Of a DNA stretch of 64,000 nt, positions 22,588 to 31,489 are shown in pieces. The notes beneath the pieces were generated by a model. The model worked only from the letters and a program-made list of their open reading frames with translations. It was not told the DNA's origin and did not search any database. Origin of the DNA: Pectobacterium atrosepticum (GTDB taxonomy: Bacteria; Pseudomonadota; Gammaproteobacteria; Enterobacterales; Enterobacteriaceae). The number at the start of each line of letters is the position of its first letter. The stretch's first letter is position 1. The stretch lies in contig CP036163.1 of the NCBI GenBank assembly GCA_019056595.1, forward strand, positions 1,488,001-1,552,000, in the 5' to 3' direction. The translations under genes and the position numbers were made by a program.

Positions 22588-23334
22588 CTACATGAAAAGA
22601 TAAAAATCTTTTGTCAGTTGCTGAAAATCCGTCGAATAACATCTTTCTGCATCACGGATTGCCAATAAGAAATTCACACACTCCTTTTCTTGGCGAGACA
22701 GCGCCAGCAAAACGCGGTGCGCAGGTTTATCTTCCTGTTCAGATACGCGGAGCTGCTGCTGGACGTGCCAATTGTGTTGCTGCGCCAGAGGAATAAAGTG
22801 CTCAGCAACCTGAACGGGCAACACCACGCAAAAAAGTCCTTCAGGCATCAGCAACTGATGAGCACAACGCAATAGCACTTCATGGGTTAACAAGGTCGTG
22901 TAACGCGCCTGCTCACGCTGAGCTGAACCACACGCGATCCCAGGTGGGAAATAAGGCGGATTGCTTATAATTAGCGAATAATCGGCAGTTCGCATCGCGG
23001 AAAAACTCACGATATCCTCAGCATAAACCGTTATTCTGTCAGCCCATGGAGAGGCAGCACTGTTTTCTTTCGCCTGCTGACTGGCGGCGCTATCCAGCTC
23101 AACGGCATCAATCCGAACATGTGGCTCGGAACGCTGCGCTAGCATCAACGCGAGAAGGCCAGAACCACTGCCGATATCCAGAACCCGCGTGGCTGAAGAC
23201 ACCGGAGCCCAGGCTCCCAGAAGAATACCATCGGTTCCAACCTTCATTGCACAGCGATCGTGCGCCACAAAGAATTGCTTGAAGGTAAATCCATCCCGAC
23301 GCAATGTCAGTTTATAATCAGCCTGATGACTCAT
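22588..23334 (-). CDS. trmN6: tRNA1(Val) (adenine-37-N6) methyltransferase
   Basis: Class I SAM methyltransferase (YfiC/TrmN6), 248 residues. SAM motif [18 protein letters not shown] (about 51-68) and amino-methylase motif NPPYFPPG. It methylates A37 of tRNA-Val with the cmo5UAC anticodon; three genes for UAC-anticodon tRNA-Val occur in this window (29606-29958). Neighbours nadB and srmB are as in E. coli. Confidence 0.93.
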
Positions 23335-23468
23335 GAAAATAAGATTCCAAACGCAAACCGCAGTAGCATAGGCGAAACATCAATGCAGGAAAAGTGCCGA
23401 TGTCTGCTTAAACAGGTGAAGAAACCGGCCAATCCGTCTATAATCGGCGCCCCAAATAGAGGTAGACC

Positions 23469-24794
23469 ATGACTGTAACCAATTTTTCCGAGCTCGATCT
23501 TGATGAAAGCCTGTTAGACGCCCTGCGTGATATGGGTTATGAACGTCCGACTGCGATTCAAGCCGAGGCAATCCCTCCGGCGATGGAAGGCCGTGACGTA
23601 CTGGGCTCCGCGCCAACAGGAACAGGTAAAACCGCCGCTTATCTGCTGCCGGTTTTGCAGCATCTTATCGATTTTCCTCGTAAAAAATCAGGTCCACCTC
23701 GTGTTCTGATCCTCACGCCGACCCGTGAACTCGCCATGCAGGTGGCGGATCAAGCGCGAGCATTCGCGGCGCATACGCATCTGGATATCGCGACAATCAC
23801 TGGCGGCGTGGCCTACATGAATCATGCGGAAGTGTTCAGTGAAAATCAGGATGTCGTCGTCGCGACGACGGGCCGTCTGATGCAATACATCAAAGAAGAA
23901 AACTTCGATTGCCGCGCGGTAGAAACGCTGATTCTGGACGAAGCGGACAGAATGCTGGATATGGGCTTCGCCCAGGATATTGAACACATCGCCGGAGAAA
24001 CCCGCTGGCGCAAGCAAACGCTGCTGTTTTCTGCGACGTTGGAAGGAAACGCGATCAAGGATTTCGCCGAGCGTCTGCTCAACGAACCCGTTGAAATCGA
24101 GTCCGATCCATCACGTCGGGAACGTAAAAAAATTCTGCAATGGTATTACCGTGCCGACGATCTCAAACACAAAACGACCCTGCTCTGCCATCAGTTAAAA
24201 CAGCCAGATGTTACGCGTTCTATCATCTTTGTGCGCAAGCGTGAGCGGGTGCATGAGCTCGTATCCTGGCTGCATGAAGCTGGCATTAACTCATGCTATC
24301 TCGAAGGCGAAATGGTGCAAGCCAAGCGCAACGAGGCAATCAAACGCATGAGCGACGGTCGGGTTAACGTGCTGGTGGCAACAGATATCGCCGCGCGTGG
24401 CATCGATATTGACGATGTCAGCCACGTATTTAACTTCGACTTGCCGCGCACAGCAGATACTTACCTTCACCGTATCGGCCGCACTGGCCGCGCGGGTCGT
24501 AAAGGCTGTGCCATCTCTTTCGTTGAAGCACACGATCACCTGCTGCTGGGAAAAATCAGCCGCTACTTGAATGAGCCGCTAAAACCGCGCGTCATTGAGG
24601 AACTTCGCCCAGAGACCAAAGCGCCAAGCGCCAAAACCACGGGCAAACCGTCGAAAAAAGTGCTCGCGAAGCGGAAAGAGAAAAAAGAGAAGGAAAAAGA
24701 AAAAGTTAAAGTGAAGGTTCGCGATCGCGACAGTAAAAATGTTGGTAAGCGTCGTCAAGCAACGCAGAAAACTGACGAACCGTCCGCTGAATAA
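23469..24794 (+). CDS. srmB: ATP-dependent RNA helicase SrmB
   Basis: DEAD-box helicase assisting early 50S ribosome assembly. 441 residues: Q-motif with PTAIQAEAIPPA, Walker A APTGTGKT, DEAD (LILDEADRMLDMGF), SAT (LFSATLEG), motif VI HRIGRTGRAGRKG. The C-terminal tail is Lys/Glu-rich (KRKEKKEKEKEKVKVKVRDR) and probably binds RNA. Divergent from trmN6; ends at a strong terminator. Confidence 0.96.
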   Translation: MTVTNFSELDLDESLLDALRDMGYERPTAIQAEAIPPAMEGRDVLGSAPTGTGKTAAYLLPVLQHLIDFPRKKSGPPRVLILTPTRELAMQVADQARAFAAHTHLDIATITGGVAYMNHAEVFSENQDVVVATTGRLMQYIKEENFDCRAVETLILDEADRMLDMGFAQDIEHIAGETRWRKQTLLFSATLEGNAIKDFAERLLNEPVEIESDPSRRERKKILQWYYRADDLKHKTTLLCHQLKQPDVTRSIIFVRKRERVHELVSWLHEAGINSCYLEGEMVQAKRNEAIKRMSDGRVNVLVATDIAARGIDIDDVSHVFNFDLPRTADTYLHRIGRTGRAGRKGCAISFVEAHDHLLLGKISRYLNEPLKPRVIEELRPETKAPSAKTTGKPSKKVLAKRKEKKEKEKEKVKVKVRDRDSKNVGKRRQATQKTDEPSAE

Positions 24795-24820
24795 AATTCC
24801 TTTAAAGCATAGATATAAAA

Positions 24821-24842
24821 AAGGGAGCTTCGGCTCCCTTTC
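24821..24842. terminator. Rho-independent terminator between srmB and grcA
   Basis: Hairpin AAGGGAGCTTCGGCTCCCTT with a TTCG-type loop, A-run on the left and TTTCTATT on the right; serves both convergent genes. Confidence 0.9.
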
Positions 24843-24863
24843 TATTAAGGCTTAAGTAACAAC

Positions 24864-25247
24864 TTACAGGCTTGCGGTAAAAGTACGAGCGATAACGTCG
24901 CGCTGTTGTTCCGGCGTCAGTGAGTTGAAACGAACAGCGTAGCCAGATACGCGGATAGTCAGCTGCGGATAGTTTTCCGGGTGCTTAACGGCATCTTCCA
25001 GCGTCTCACGGCGCAGAACGTTTACGTTCAGGTGTTGACCACCTTCCACACGCACTTCAGGTTTGATTTCCAGTGGGATTTCACGATACTCGATCTGACC
25101 CAGATCGCTCATCGGAACGATTTGATCTTCGCTATAACCAGATTTAGCACATACGCAACGCGCCTGTGATTTTTCTTCATCCAGCAACCAGAAGGAATTG
25201 ATCAGCGCGCTGTCGTTAGCCTTGGTGATTTGAATACCAGTAACCAT
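24864..25247 (-). CDS. grcA: Autonomous glycyl radical cofactor GrcA (YfiD)
   Basis: Spare glycyl-radical domain that restores pyruvate formate-lyase after oxygen cleavage. 127 residues; C-terminal [13 protein letters not shown] carries the radical Gly, and the family's full length is kept. The promoter has two FNR-like sites (see 25401-25495), consistent with anaerobic induction. Beside ung as in E. coli. Confidence 0.96.
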   Translation of the reverse strand: MVTGIQITKANDSALINSFWLLDEEKSQARCVCAKSGYSEDQIVPMSDLGQIEYREIPLEIKPEVRVEGGQHLNVNVLRRETLEDAVKHPENYPQLTIRVSGYAVRFNSLTPEQQRDVIARTFTASL

Positions 25248-25290
25248 AATTGCCTCCGTAAACGGTGTGTTATCGTCTTAATTGAAAATT

Positions 25291-25338
25291 GACGTAGTTA
25301 AAAACTGATGTAGTTAAAAACTGATTTAGTTAAAATCG
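25291..25338. repeat. 16-bp tandem repeat, three copies, in the grcA leader
   Basis: Units GACGTAGTTAAAAACT, GATGTAGTTAAAAACT and GATTTAGTTAAAATCG lie head to tail between the grcA promoter and its ribosome site. It would lengthen the 5' untranslated mRNA by about 32 nt relative to one copy. Function unknown. Confidence 0.85.
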
Positions 25339-25400
25339 CTATCGGCAAAAAACTACCAAACGTCGTAACGATCGTATAAAACTCTGCGTCTCTACTCTCT

Positions 25401-25495
25401 TATATACCAGTCTGATAACCAGATATCTTTGACTTAAATCAATTTTAAACCCCCACAACTTAGCAGCGCTAGGGCAATATATTGTTTTATATCAA
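25401..25495 (-). promoter_or_regulatory. grcA promoter with tandem FNR-type sites
   Basis: Two FNR-like palindromes: TTGACTTAAATCAA (25429-25442) and TTGTTTTATATCAA (25482-25495), each 9/10 against TTGAT-N4-ATCAA. Their centres are 53 bp apart. A minus-strand -10 TATATA at 25406-25401 places the start near 25395, which puts the sites at about -40.5 and -93.5, the arrangement known for E. coli yfiD. Confidence 0.82.
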
Positions 25496-25653
25496 TTTTA
25501 CCAACACGCTAAATTGCAAATATTTTTGTAAATTTTCAATTTTTTTTCGAAAAAAAGCCTCTTTCATCCCGACAACAACGGTTACGGTTTTACCTCAACA
25601 CGATAGATCGGTAAGCTACCCACAACACCATTCAACCTGTAAAAAAAGAGTGC

Positions 25654-26343
25654 ATGATGGCGACCTCTCTCACCTGGCATGACGTACTGGCACAAGAAAA
25701 GCAGCAGTCTTACTTCATCAATACCCTTGAATTCGTTGGGAAGGAACGGTCTGCGGGTAAGACGATCTATCCTCCGCAGAAAGATGTTTTTAATGCGTTC
25801 CGCTTCACTGAGCTGCATCAGGTCAAAGTCGTCATTCTGGGGCAAGACCCTTATCACGGCCCGAATCAAGCACACGGGCTGTCATTTTCTGTACGTCCGG
25901 GCGTCCCCGCTCCGCCTTCTCTGGGCAATATTTATAAAGAACTGGCGAGCGACATCCCTGGATTTGAAATTCCACGACACGGTTTTCTGCAAAGCTGGGC
26001 GGAGCAAGGGGTTTTACTGCTAAACACGGTATTGACCGTTGAAGCCGGGCAAGCGCACTCGCATGCCAATCTGGGCTGGGAAACCTTTACTGACCGCGTT
26101 ATTGCGGCATTGAATGAACAACGGGAAGGTCTAGTCTTTCTCTTGTGGGGATCGCATGCACAGAAAAAAGGCAACATCATTGACCCACAGCGTCACCATG
26201 TTCTGAAATCGCCGCACCCTTCCCCACTGTCTGCACATCGTGGTTTCTTGGGCTGCAAGCATTTTTCACAAGCTAACCAGCTTCTGGAACAGCAAGGTTT
26301 GTCGGCAATAGACTGGACGCCAAGGCTCCCAGAAGAGGCCTAA
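25654..26343 (+). CDS. ung: Uracil-DNA glycosylase
   Basis: Removes uracil from DNA to start base-excision repair. 229 residues. Catalytic-water motif GQDPYHG (about 62-68) and the [10 protein letters not shown] loop are intact. The reading frame starts with two ATGs; the second (25657) aligns better with E. coli (M-x-x-x-LTWHDVL), so either is possible. Divergent from grcA. Confidence 0.97.
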   Translation: MMATSLTWHDVLAQEKQQSYFINTLEFVGKERSAGKTIYPPQKDVFNAFRFTELHQVKVVILGQDPYHGPNQAHGLSFSVRPGVPAPPSLGNIYKELASDIPGFEIPRHGFLQSWAEQGVLLLNTVLTVEAGQAHSHANLGWETFTDRVIAALNEQREGLVFLLWGSHAQKKGNIIDPQRHHVLKSPHPSPLSAHRGFLGCKHFSQANQLLEQQGLSAIDWTPRLPEEA

Positions 26344-26491
26344 GCGGTAACGGTTTGGTTGCCTTCAAAGCGCGGGGCAGCCAACTATCGTTTATAGAAA
26401 ATCGTTTACAAGAGTATTAAGCAAATGAACAAGGTTGATTGAATACGTATTCATCGAGAAAAAGAGATAACTAAGGAGTAGTGCGGTGATT

Positions 26492-26567
<76 letters not shown>

Positions 26568-26614
26568 ACAACGTGTGGAATGTTCGTGATAATTAACCAA
26601 ACAGAGGGAGTGTT

Positions 26615-26690
<76 letters not shown>

Positions 26691-26738
26691 GTATCTTACA
26701 GCATCACCGCGAAGGCAAGTACCGTACGAACGCGTCGC

Positions 26739-26767
26739 ATAATATGAAACCCGATTAACAGTGTCAA
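26739..26767 (-). promoter_or_regulatory. Sigma-70 promoter of the Ala tRNA pair
   Basis: Minus strand TTGACA (26767-26762), 17-bp spacer, TATTAT (26744-26739), followed by a GC-rich discriminator GCGACGCG. This is the classic architecture of a stringently controlled stable-RNA promoter. Confidence 0.88.
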
Positions 26768-26940
26768 CGGCTAAATCCGGTTATCCGATCAACCGCTGAA
26801 AAAGACGCCAAAGGTAAGAAAAAACAGGCGGCAAATTTCGGTGTAATATCATCACAAGCACAAAAAAAGCTGCCAACGATAACGCGATTTATTATCATCG
26901 ATTCACGTTACACTTCTGTCTTCTATTAAGCACCCAGCAC

Positions 26941-27825
26941 ATGCGCTATTTTCCTATGATTGTATTTTCTCTGATGATATCTGCCTCTGGCATGTTGCCC
27001 GTTCGGGCACAGCCAACCATTCCTGATATTACCGAACAAGCAAAAGCTCAATTTGAGATCAGGCACGTTGAGGTGCAAAGCGATGCAAAACATGCCTATC
27101 GGCTTTTCATCGCGCTTCCCCGCCAACCCGCACCAGAAGGCGGCTATCCGGTTCTGTATATGCTGGACGGCAATGCTCAGTTTCCTGTTGCCATAAACAG
27201 CTATAACGAGAAAAATGGCGCGGCTCCGCTGATTGTCGCTATCGGTTATCCGATCGATAAGCCATACGATGTTCCCGCCAGAACACGCGACTACACACCG
27301 CCAACAACGCTCACCGACCCAGATTTTGCCACAGGCGGTGAAGCCGAGACGTTTTATCAATTCCTGCAATCCACGGTAAAACCCTGGGTTGAAGCGAACT
27401 ACGCCGTCAATAAACAAAAACAAACATTTGCCGGGCACTCTTTCGGCGGTCTGTTCACGCTCTATACGCTTTTTAACCACACCGAGTCTTTCCAGCGTTA
27501 TGTTGCTGCAAGTCCGTCTATCTGGTGGGGAAATGGCGTTGTTATTCCGGCAAGAACACCGTTGCTCGCTACACCGCCGCTGTCCATTACCATCACAGTA
27601 GGGGCAAATGAAGATGAACCTGTCAAAACGCAGGCGGGTAAACCCGTTGATGAAAAACGGGCAGAAAGGCTCAGTCAAAGAAAAATGGTGGAAAGAGCAA
27701 CAACTCTGGCCGCACAGCTCAATGAACAAGGTACAAAAGCGGACTTTATTCTGTTCCCAGGAAAGGGCCATGGTGACGTGATTCCCGATGCCATCGGTAA
27801 AGCCGTTGCCATCGCTGGTCAATAA
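26941..27825 (+). CDS. Periplasmic alpha/beta-hydrolase esterase (IroE/Fes-like family)
   Basis: 294 residues with signal peptide (MRYFPMIVFSLMISASGMLP, cut near RAQP). Esterase-D-type fold: YPVLYMLDGNAQFP (about 76-89), nucleophile elbow AGHSFGG, and a late GKGHGD likely providing the catalytic His. The family includes trilactone siderophore esterases such as IroE, and S-formylglutathione hydrolase relatives. With the fhuCDB genes far away and no enterobactin genes here, the substrate cannot be assigned. Followed by a terminator; appears monocistronic. Confidence 0.8.
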   Translation: MRYFPMIVFSLMISASGMLPVRAQPTIPDITEQAKAQFEIRHVEVQSDAKHAYRLFIALPRQPAPEGGYPVLYMLDGNAQFPVAINSYNEKNGAAPLIVAIGYPIDKPYDVPARTRDYTPPTTLTDPDFATGGEAETFYQFLQSTVKPWVEANYAVNKQKQTFAGHSFGGLFTLYTLFNHTESFQRYVAASPSIWWGNGVVIPARTPLLATPPLSITITVGANEDEPVKTQAGKPVDEKRAERLSQRKMVERATTLAAQLNEQGTKADFILFPGKGHGDVIPDAIGKAVAIAGQ

Positions 27826-27846
27826 TGCTCATACCATATAATAAAA

Positions 27847-27876
27847 AACCCCGGCATTCCGGCCGGGGTTCGTTTT
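27847..27876. terminator. Rho-independent terminator between esterase gene and gltX
   Basis: Stem AACCCCGGC/GCCGGGGTT (interrupted by ATTCCG) preceded by an A-run and followed by CGTTTTGT; suited to terminate both convergent genes. Confidence 0.85.
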
Positions 27877-27898
27877 GTATACATTCACACGATAGCAA

Positions 27899-29314
27899 TT
27901 ACTGTTGGGTTTCACGCTCAGCAATGAACGCCAGCGCTTTATCAATCCGCGCCAACGAACGCTGTTGACCAATCGCGTGTACGGTAACGTCAACGCCCGG
28001 AGACTGGCCAGCGCCCGTTACTGCAACGCGTAGCGGCATACCAACCTTGCCCATACCCTGACCCAGCTCGTCCGCCGTACCCTGAATGGCGTGGTGGATG
28101 TTCTCTGCCGTCCAGCTAGTAATCGCTGCAAGTTTTTCACGTACCAGCTCAAGCGGCTGACGCGCAACCGGACGCAGATGTTTCTTCGCGGCATCCGCAT
28201 CAAACTCAGCAAAATCTTCATAGAAATAACGGCAAGAGTCCGCCATTTCTTTCAGCGTCTTACAACGTTCGCCCAACAGGCCGACCAGTTCGCTCAATTG
28301 CGGGCCGGTGCGTGTATCAAGCCCAGCCTGCTCAATATGCCATGACAGATGCGTTGCCACGTATTCTGCTGGCAGATGGTTAATATAGTGATGGTTCAAC
28401 CATTGCAGTTTCTCAGTATTGAAAGCGCTCGCGGATTTATTGACGGCATCCAGTGAGAACAGAGACTTCATCTCATCGATAGAGAAGATTTCCTGATCGC
28501 CAGATGACCAGCCTAAACGCACCAGATAGTTCAGCAGTGCTTCCGGCAGATAGCCATCATCGCGGTATTGCATCACACCGACAGCACCGTGACGCTTGGA
28601 CAATTTCTTACCGTCATCGCCCAGAATCATCGACACATGCGCATATTCCGGTACCGGTGCACCCAGCGCTTTCAGGATGTTGATCTGACGCGGCGTGTTG
28701 TTGATATGGTCTTCACCACGAATAACGTGCGTAATTTCCATATCCCAATCATCGATAACGACACAGAAGTTGTAGGTCGGTGAACCGTCAGTACGGCGGA
28801 TGATCAGGTCGTCGAGTTCCTGATTGCTGAATTCGATTGGCCCGCGAATGCGGTCATTGAAGATGACAGAGCCTTCCTGCGGGTTAAGGAAACGGACAAC
28901 GTGCGGTTCATTATCAGCATGATGCTCGTGAGAACCACGGCAATGCCCGTCGTAGCGGGGCTTATCACCCTTTTCCATCTGCTGCTCGCGCAACGCTTCC
29001 AGACGTTCTTTCGAACAGTAGCACTTATATGCGGTACCATTTTCCAACATCTGATCGATGACGGCGTTGTAACGGTCAAAACGTTTAGTCTGGTAGTACG
29101 GGCCTTCATCCCAGTTCAGGCTCAGCCAGTTCATACCATCCATAATGGCATCAATCGCGTCCTGAGTTGAACGCTCCAGATCGGTATCTTCAATACGCAG
29201 CACGAACTCGCCATCCTGATGACGAGCAAACAGCCAAGAGTACAGTGCGGTACGAGCGCCGCCGACGTGAAGATAGCCAGTAGGACTAGGGGCGAAACGG
29301 GTTTTGATTTTCAT
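27899..29314 (-). CDS. gltX: Glutamyl-tRNA synthetase
   Basis: Class I synthetase charging tRNA-Glu, cytosolic, 471 residues as in E. coli. Class signatures [18 protein letters not shown] (HIGH equivalent) near residue 8 and KLSKRHGA (KMSKS equivalent) near 237; Cys residues of the zinc-binding segment ([11 protein letters not shown], then GHCRG) are present. Flanked by the Val-Lys and Ala tRNA clusters, as in E. coli. It shares a catalytic ancestor with gluQ at 60791. Confidence 0.98.
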   Translation of the reverse strand: MKIKTRFAPSPTGYLHVGGARTALYSWLFARHQDGEFVLRIEDTDLERSTQDAIDAIMDGMNWLSLNWDEGPYYQTKRFDRYNAVIDQMLENGTAYKCYCSKERLEALREQQMEKGDKPRYDGHCRGSHEHHADNEPHVVRFLNPQEGSVIFNDRIRGPIEFSNQELDDLIIRRTDGSPTYNFCVVIDDWDMEITHVIRGEDHINNTPRQINILKALGAPVPEYAHVSMILGDDGKKLSKRHGAVGVMQYRDDGYLPEALLNYLVRLGWSSGDQEIFSIDEMKSLFSLDAVNKSASAFNTEKLQWLNHHYINHLPAEYVATHLSWHIEQAGLDTRTGPQLSELVGLLGERCKTLKEMADSCRYFYEDFAEFDADAAKKHLRPVARQPLELVREKLAAITSWTAENIHHAIQGTADELGQGMGKVGMPLRVAVTGAGQSPGVDVTVHAIGQQRSLARIDKALAFIAERETQQ

Positions 29315-29560
29315 TTGGGATTACAGCCTTATTACGCAACGGCTGTCGACATAGGCCGACATAAGCTCAGAGAACAAAAGTGAGTAACATTCTATCACTC
29401 TGCTTCGATTCCTCAACGCCGTAACATGACGCACGTGCTTTTATTCTGGCGGAAATGACAAGGTAGCTGACTGAATTGTGCAAGGATAACGCGCCAACGA
29501 CGATAAATACGACGCCTTGCCTAATTTTGCAACGAACAATCATTTTAGTTTTAAAAAGCG

Positions 29561-29588
29561 TTGACTCATATTCAAGGATCCCTATAAT
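29561..29588 (+). promoter_or_regulatory. Promoter of the Val-Lys tRNA operon
   Basis: TTGACT (29561-29566), 16-bp spacer, TATAAT (29583-29588), then GCGACTCC discriminator; the first tRNA starts at 29606. Confidence 0.88.
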
Positions 29589-29605
29589 GCGACTCCACAC
29601 AGCGG

Positions 29606-29681
29606 GGGTGATTAGCTCAGCTGGGAGAGCACCTCCCTTACAAGGAGGGGGTCGGCGGTTCGATCCCGTCATCACCCACCA
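29606..29681 (+). tRNA. tRNA-Val (TAC)
   Basis: 76 nt including CCA. Acceptor GGGTGAT/ATCACCC, anticodon stem CCTCC/GGAGG, loop CTTACAA (anticodon TAC). First of three identical copies, equivalent to E. coli valU-valX-valY; likely target of TrmN6. Confidence 0.98.
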
Positions 29682-29739
29682 CTCTTTACTGATTTTAATT
29701 AAGAGTATCTCGCTGTGTAGAGTAAGAAGATTTGAGATT

Positions 29740-29815
29740 GGGTGATTAGCTCAGCTGGGAGAGCACCTCCCTTACAAGGAGGGGGTCGGCGGTTCGATCC
29801 CGTCATCACCCACCA
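29740..29815 (+). tRNA. tRNA-Val (TAC)
   Basis: Second identical copy; separated by 58 nt from the first with no promoter seen between, so co-transcribed. Confidence 0.98.
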
Positions 29816-29882
29816 ATCTCACACCAGCTGGTCTTCTTACTAGAAGTTGAAGTAAACCAAGAAGTAAACGTAGTACAGAAGT

Positions 29883-29958
29883 GGGTGATTAGCTCAGCTG
29901 GGAGAGCACCTCCCTTACAAGGAGGGGGTCGGCGGTTCGATCCCGTCATCACCCACCA
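29883..29958 (+). tRNA. tRNA-Val (TAC)
   Basis: Third identical copy, 67 nt after the second and only 7 nt before tRNA-Lys. Confidence 0.98.
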
Positions 29959-29965
29959 CTTCTGC

Positions 29966-30041
29966 GGGTCGTTAGCTCAGTCGGTAGAGCAGTTGACTTT
30001 TAATCAATTGGTCGCAGGTTCGAATCCTGCACGACCCACCA
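29966..30041 (+). tRNA. tRNA-Lys (TTT)
   Basis: 76 nt including CCA. Acceptor GGGTCGT/ACGACCC, anticodon stem GTTGA/TCAAT, loop CTTTTAA (anticodon TTT). Last member of the Val-Lys operon, equivalent to E. coli lysV. I see no strong terminator in the 154 bp that follow. Confidence 0.98.
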
Positions 30042-30195
30042 CTTCCGCAAAGTAATTCCTACCTGAAGTAACTACACCCAAAATTACTTGTTGCACGTGT
30101 CGTGTAGGCGAATAACCTGCATTCAGTTGCTCCGCATTAACCTTTCCAATACACAATTGAAGTACCGCGACCTCATCGGCCACGGCACCCAAACG

Positions 30196-31302
30196 TCACG
30201 CCAGCACGGCTAAATCCGCTGCATCAAAACCGCGTAATTTATCAGTCTGTCCAGTACGCACTTTTTGCACCCATTGCGCATCAGAGAGCAATACTCGGCC
30301 GACAGCGATCAAATCAAACTCTTCCCGCTCCATCCGCGCATACAGATTGTCCAGCGCCGCCGTACCAGAACCTTCGCCACCAAACGCAGCAAAGAAATCC
30401 GAGGTCAACCCCACCGAGCCAACGCTGATTGTCGCCGCACCTGTTAGCTTCTTCGCCCAACCAGCGAAGTTCAGTCCTTCAGCCCCATCAACCTCAGGGA
30501 ACTCCGGATCCCAGAAACGGCGCTGGGAACAGTGGAGAATATCCACACCAGCCTCAACCAGCGGTGCCAGCCAGTCCGTCATCTCCTGTGGGGAGGTGGC
30601 AAGCCGTGCGCTGTAATCTTGCTGTTTCCACTGACTCACGCGCAGGATCAGCGGGAAATCTTCACCAACAGCGGCGCGGACCGCGCGGATAACCTCTGCG
30701 GCAAAGTGGGAACGCTCACGGATCGTTGCTCCACCGAAGGCATCTGAACGCTTATTCGTACCCGGCCAGAAGAATTGATCGATCAGGTAGCCATGTGCAC
30801 CATGCAGCTCCAGCGTGTCAAAACCCAGCCGTTTGGCATCAGCTGCTGCACGGGCGAAAGCCGCCACAGTATCGGCAATATCTTCTTCCGTCATCACCAC
30901 ACCACGAGGCTCATCCGGCCCAACCAGCCCAGAAGGGCTCTCAACGGGGGCATCAGGTTCCCAGCCGCGACCGTGCGTTGATCCCGTATGCCAAATTTGT
31001 GGGCCAATACGACCACCAGCGGCATGAACCGCTTTAGCCACCGCATCCCAACCTGCCAGCGCTGCCTCACCATGGAAAAATGGAATCCCTGGCATGTTGC
31101 GCGAAGCGGGACGATCGACCACCGTCCCCTCTGTCAGAATCAGTCCTACGCCCCCTTCAGCACGGCGCCGGTAATATTCCGCATTCGCCGGGCCGGGAAT
31201 CCCCTCTTCCGCCATACTTCGCGTCATGGGTGCCATAACGATGCGATTGGGAAGGGTTAACCCTTTCACCGTGAAGGGACTAAACAGAATATCGTCAGAC
31301 AT
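30196..31302 (-). CDS. Old Yellow Enzyme family NAD(P)H:flavin oxidoreductase
   Basis: FMN-dependent ene-reductase/nitroester-reductase-type TIM barrel, 368 residues. FMN motif RIVMAPMTRS (about 20-29), substrate His pair in LHGAHGYLIDQFFWPGTNKR (about 179-198) with Tyr following, and late phosphate-binding segment LIAVGRVLLSD. Divergent from an aldo/keto reductase; a TetR regulator follows that gene, suggesting a small response module to reactive carbonyls or electrophiles. It differs enough from NemA that I give no symbol. Confidence 0.88.
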   Translation of the reverse strand: MSDDILFSPFTVKGLTLPNRIVMAPMTRSMAEEGIPGPANAEYYRRRAEGGVGLILTEGTVVDRPASRNMPGIPFFHGEAALAGWDAVAKAVHAAGGRIGPQIWHTGSTHGRGWEPDAPVESPSGLVGPDEPRGVVMTEEDIADTVAAFARAAADAKRLGFDTLELHGAHGYLIDQFFWPGTNKRSDAFGGATIRERSHFAAEVIRAVRAAVGEDFPLILRVSQWKQQDYSARLATSPQEMTDWLAPLVEAGVDILHCSQRRFWDPEFPEVDGAEGLNFAGWAKKLTGAATISVGSVGLTSDFFAAFGGEGSGTAALDNLYARMEREEFDLIAVGRVLLSDAQWVQKVRTGQTDKLRGFDAADLAVLA

Positions 31303-31432
31303 GGATATTTCCTTTTAAGGTTTAACGCCATAGCGACGTTGAACATTGATTAAAAACGCAATTCATGCAGTTAAGCAACTGCTATTAGCATGACCTCTCG
31401 TAAAGAGAACGCCATCCTTCTTGCACTTATAG

Positions 31433-31469
31433 ATGATGTATGACATATATAATAAATGTCAATCAACAT
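31433..31469. promoter_or_regulatory. Imperfect 14-9-14 palindrome: candidate TetR operator and promoter
   Basis: Arms ATGATGTATGACAT and ATGTCAATCAACAT pair at 11 of 14 positions, with the inner TGACAT/ATGTCA perfect (31441-31446, 31456-31461). A TATAAT (31448-31453) lies in the spacer. It sits between the divergent oxidoreductase and aldo/keto reductase genes, upstream of both, where a repressor could block transcription. Binding by the TetR protein at 32624 is inferred. Confidence 0.5.
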
Positions 31470-31489
31470 TTAAATGTAAGGTAAACGGT

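Noticed and set aside
26926-27822. 298-codon open frame on the minus strand covering the whole esterase gene
   Set aside because: It is a mirror of the esterase frame without a signal, family resemblance or ribosome site. The plus-strand protein has a signal peptide and the GHSFGG motif.
30004-30192. 62-codon minus-strand frame ending VGRAGFEPATN
   Set aside because: The C-terminal part is the reverse reading of tRNA-Lys, a well-known false protein produced by tRNA genes.
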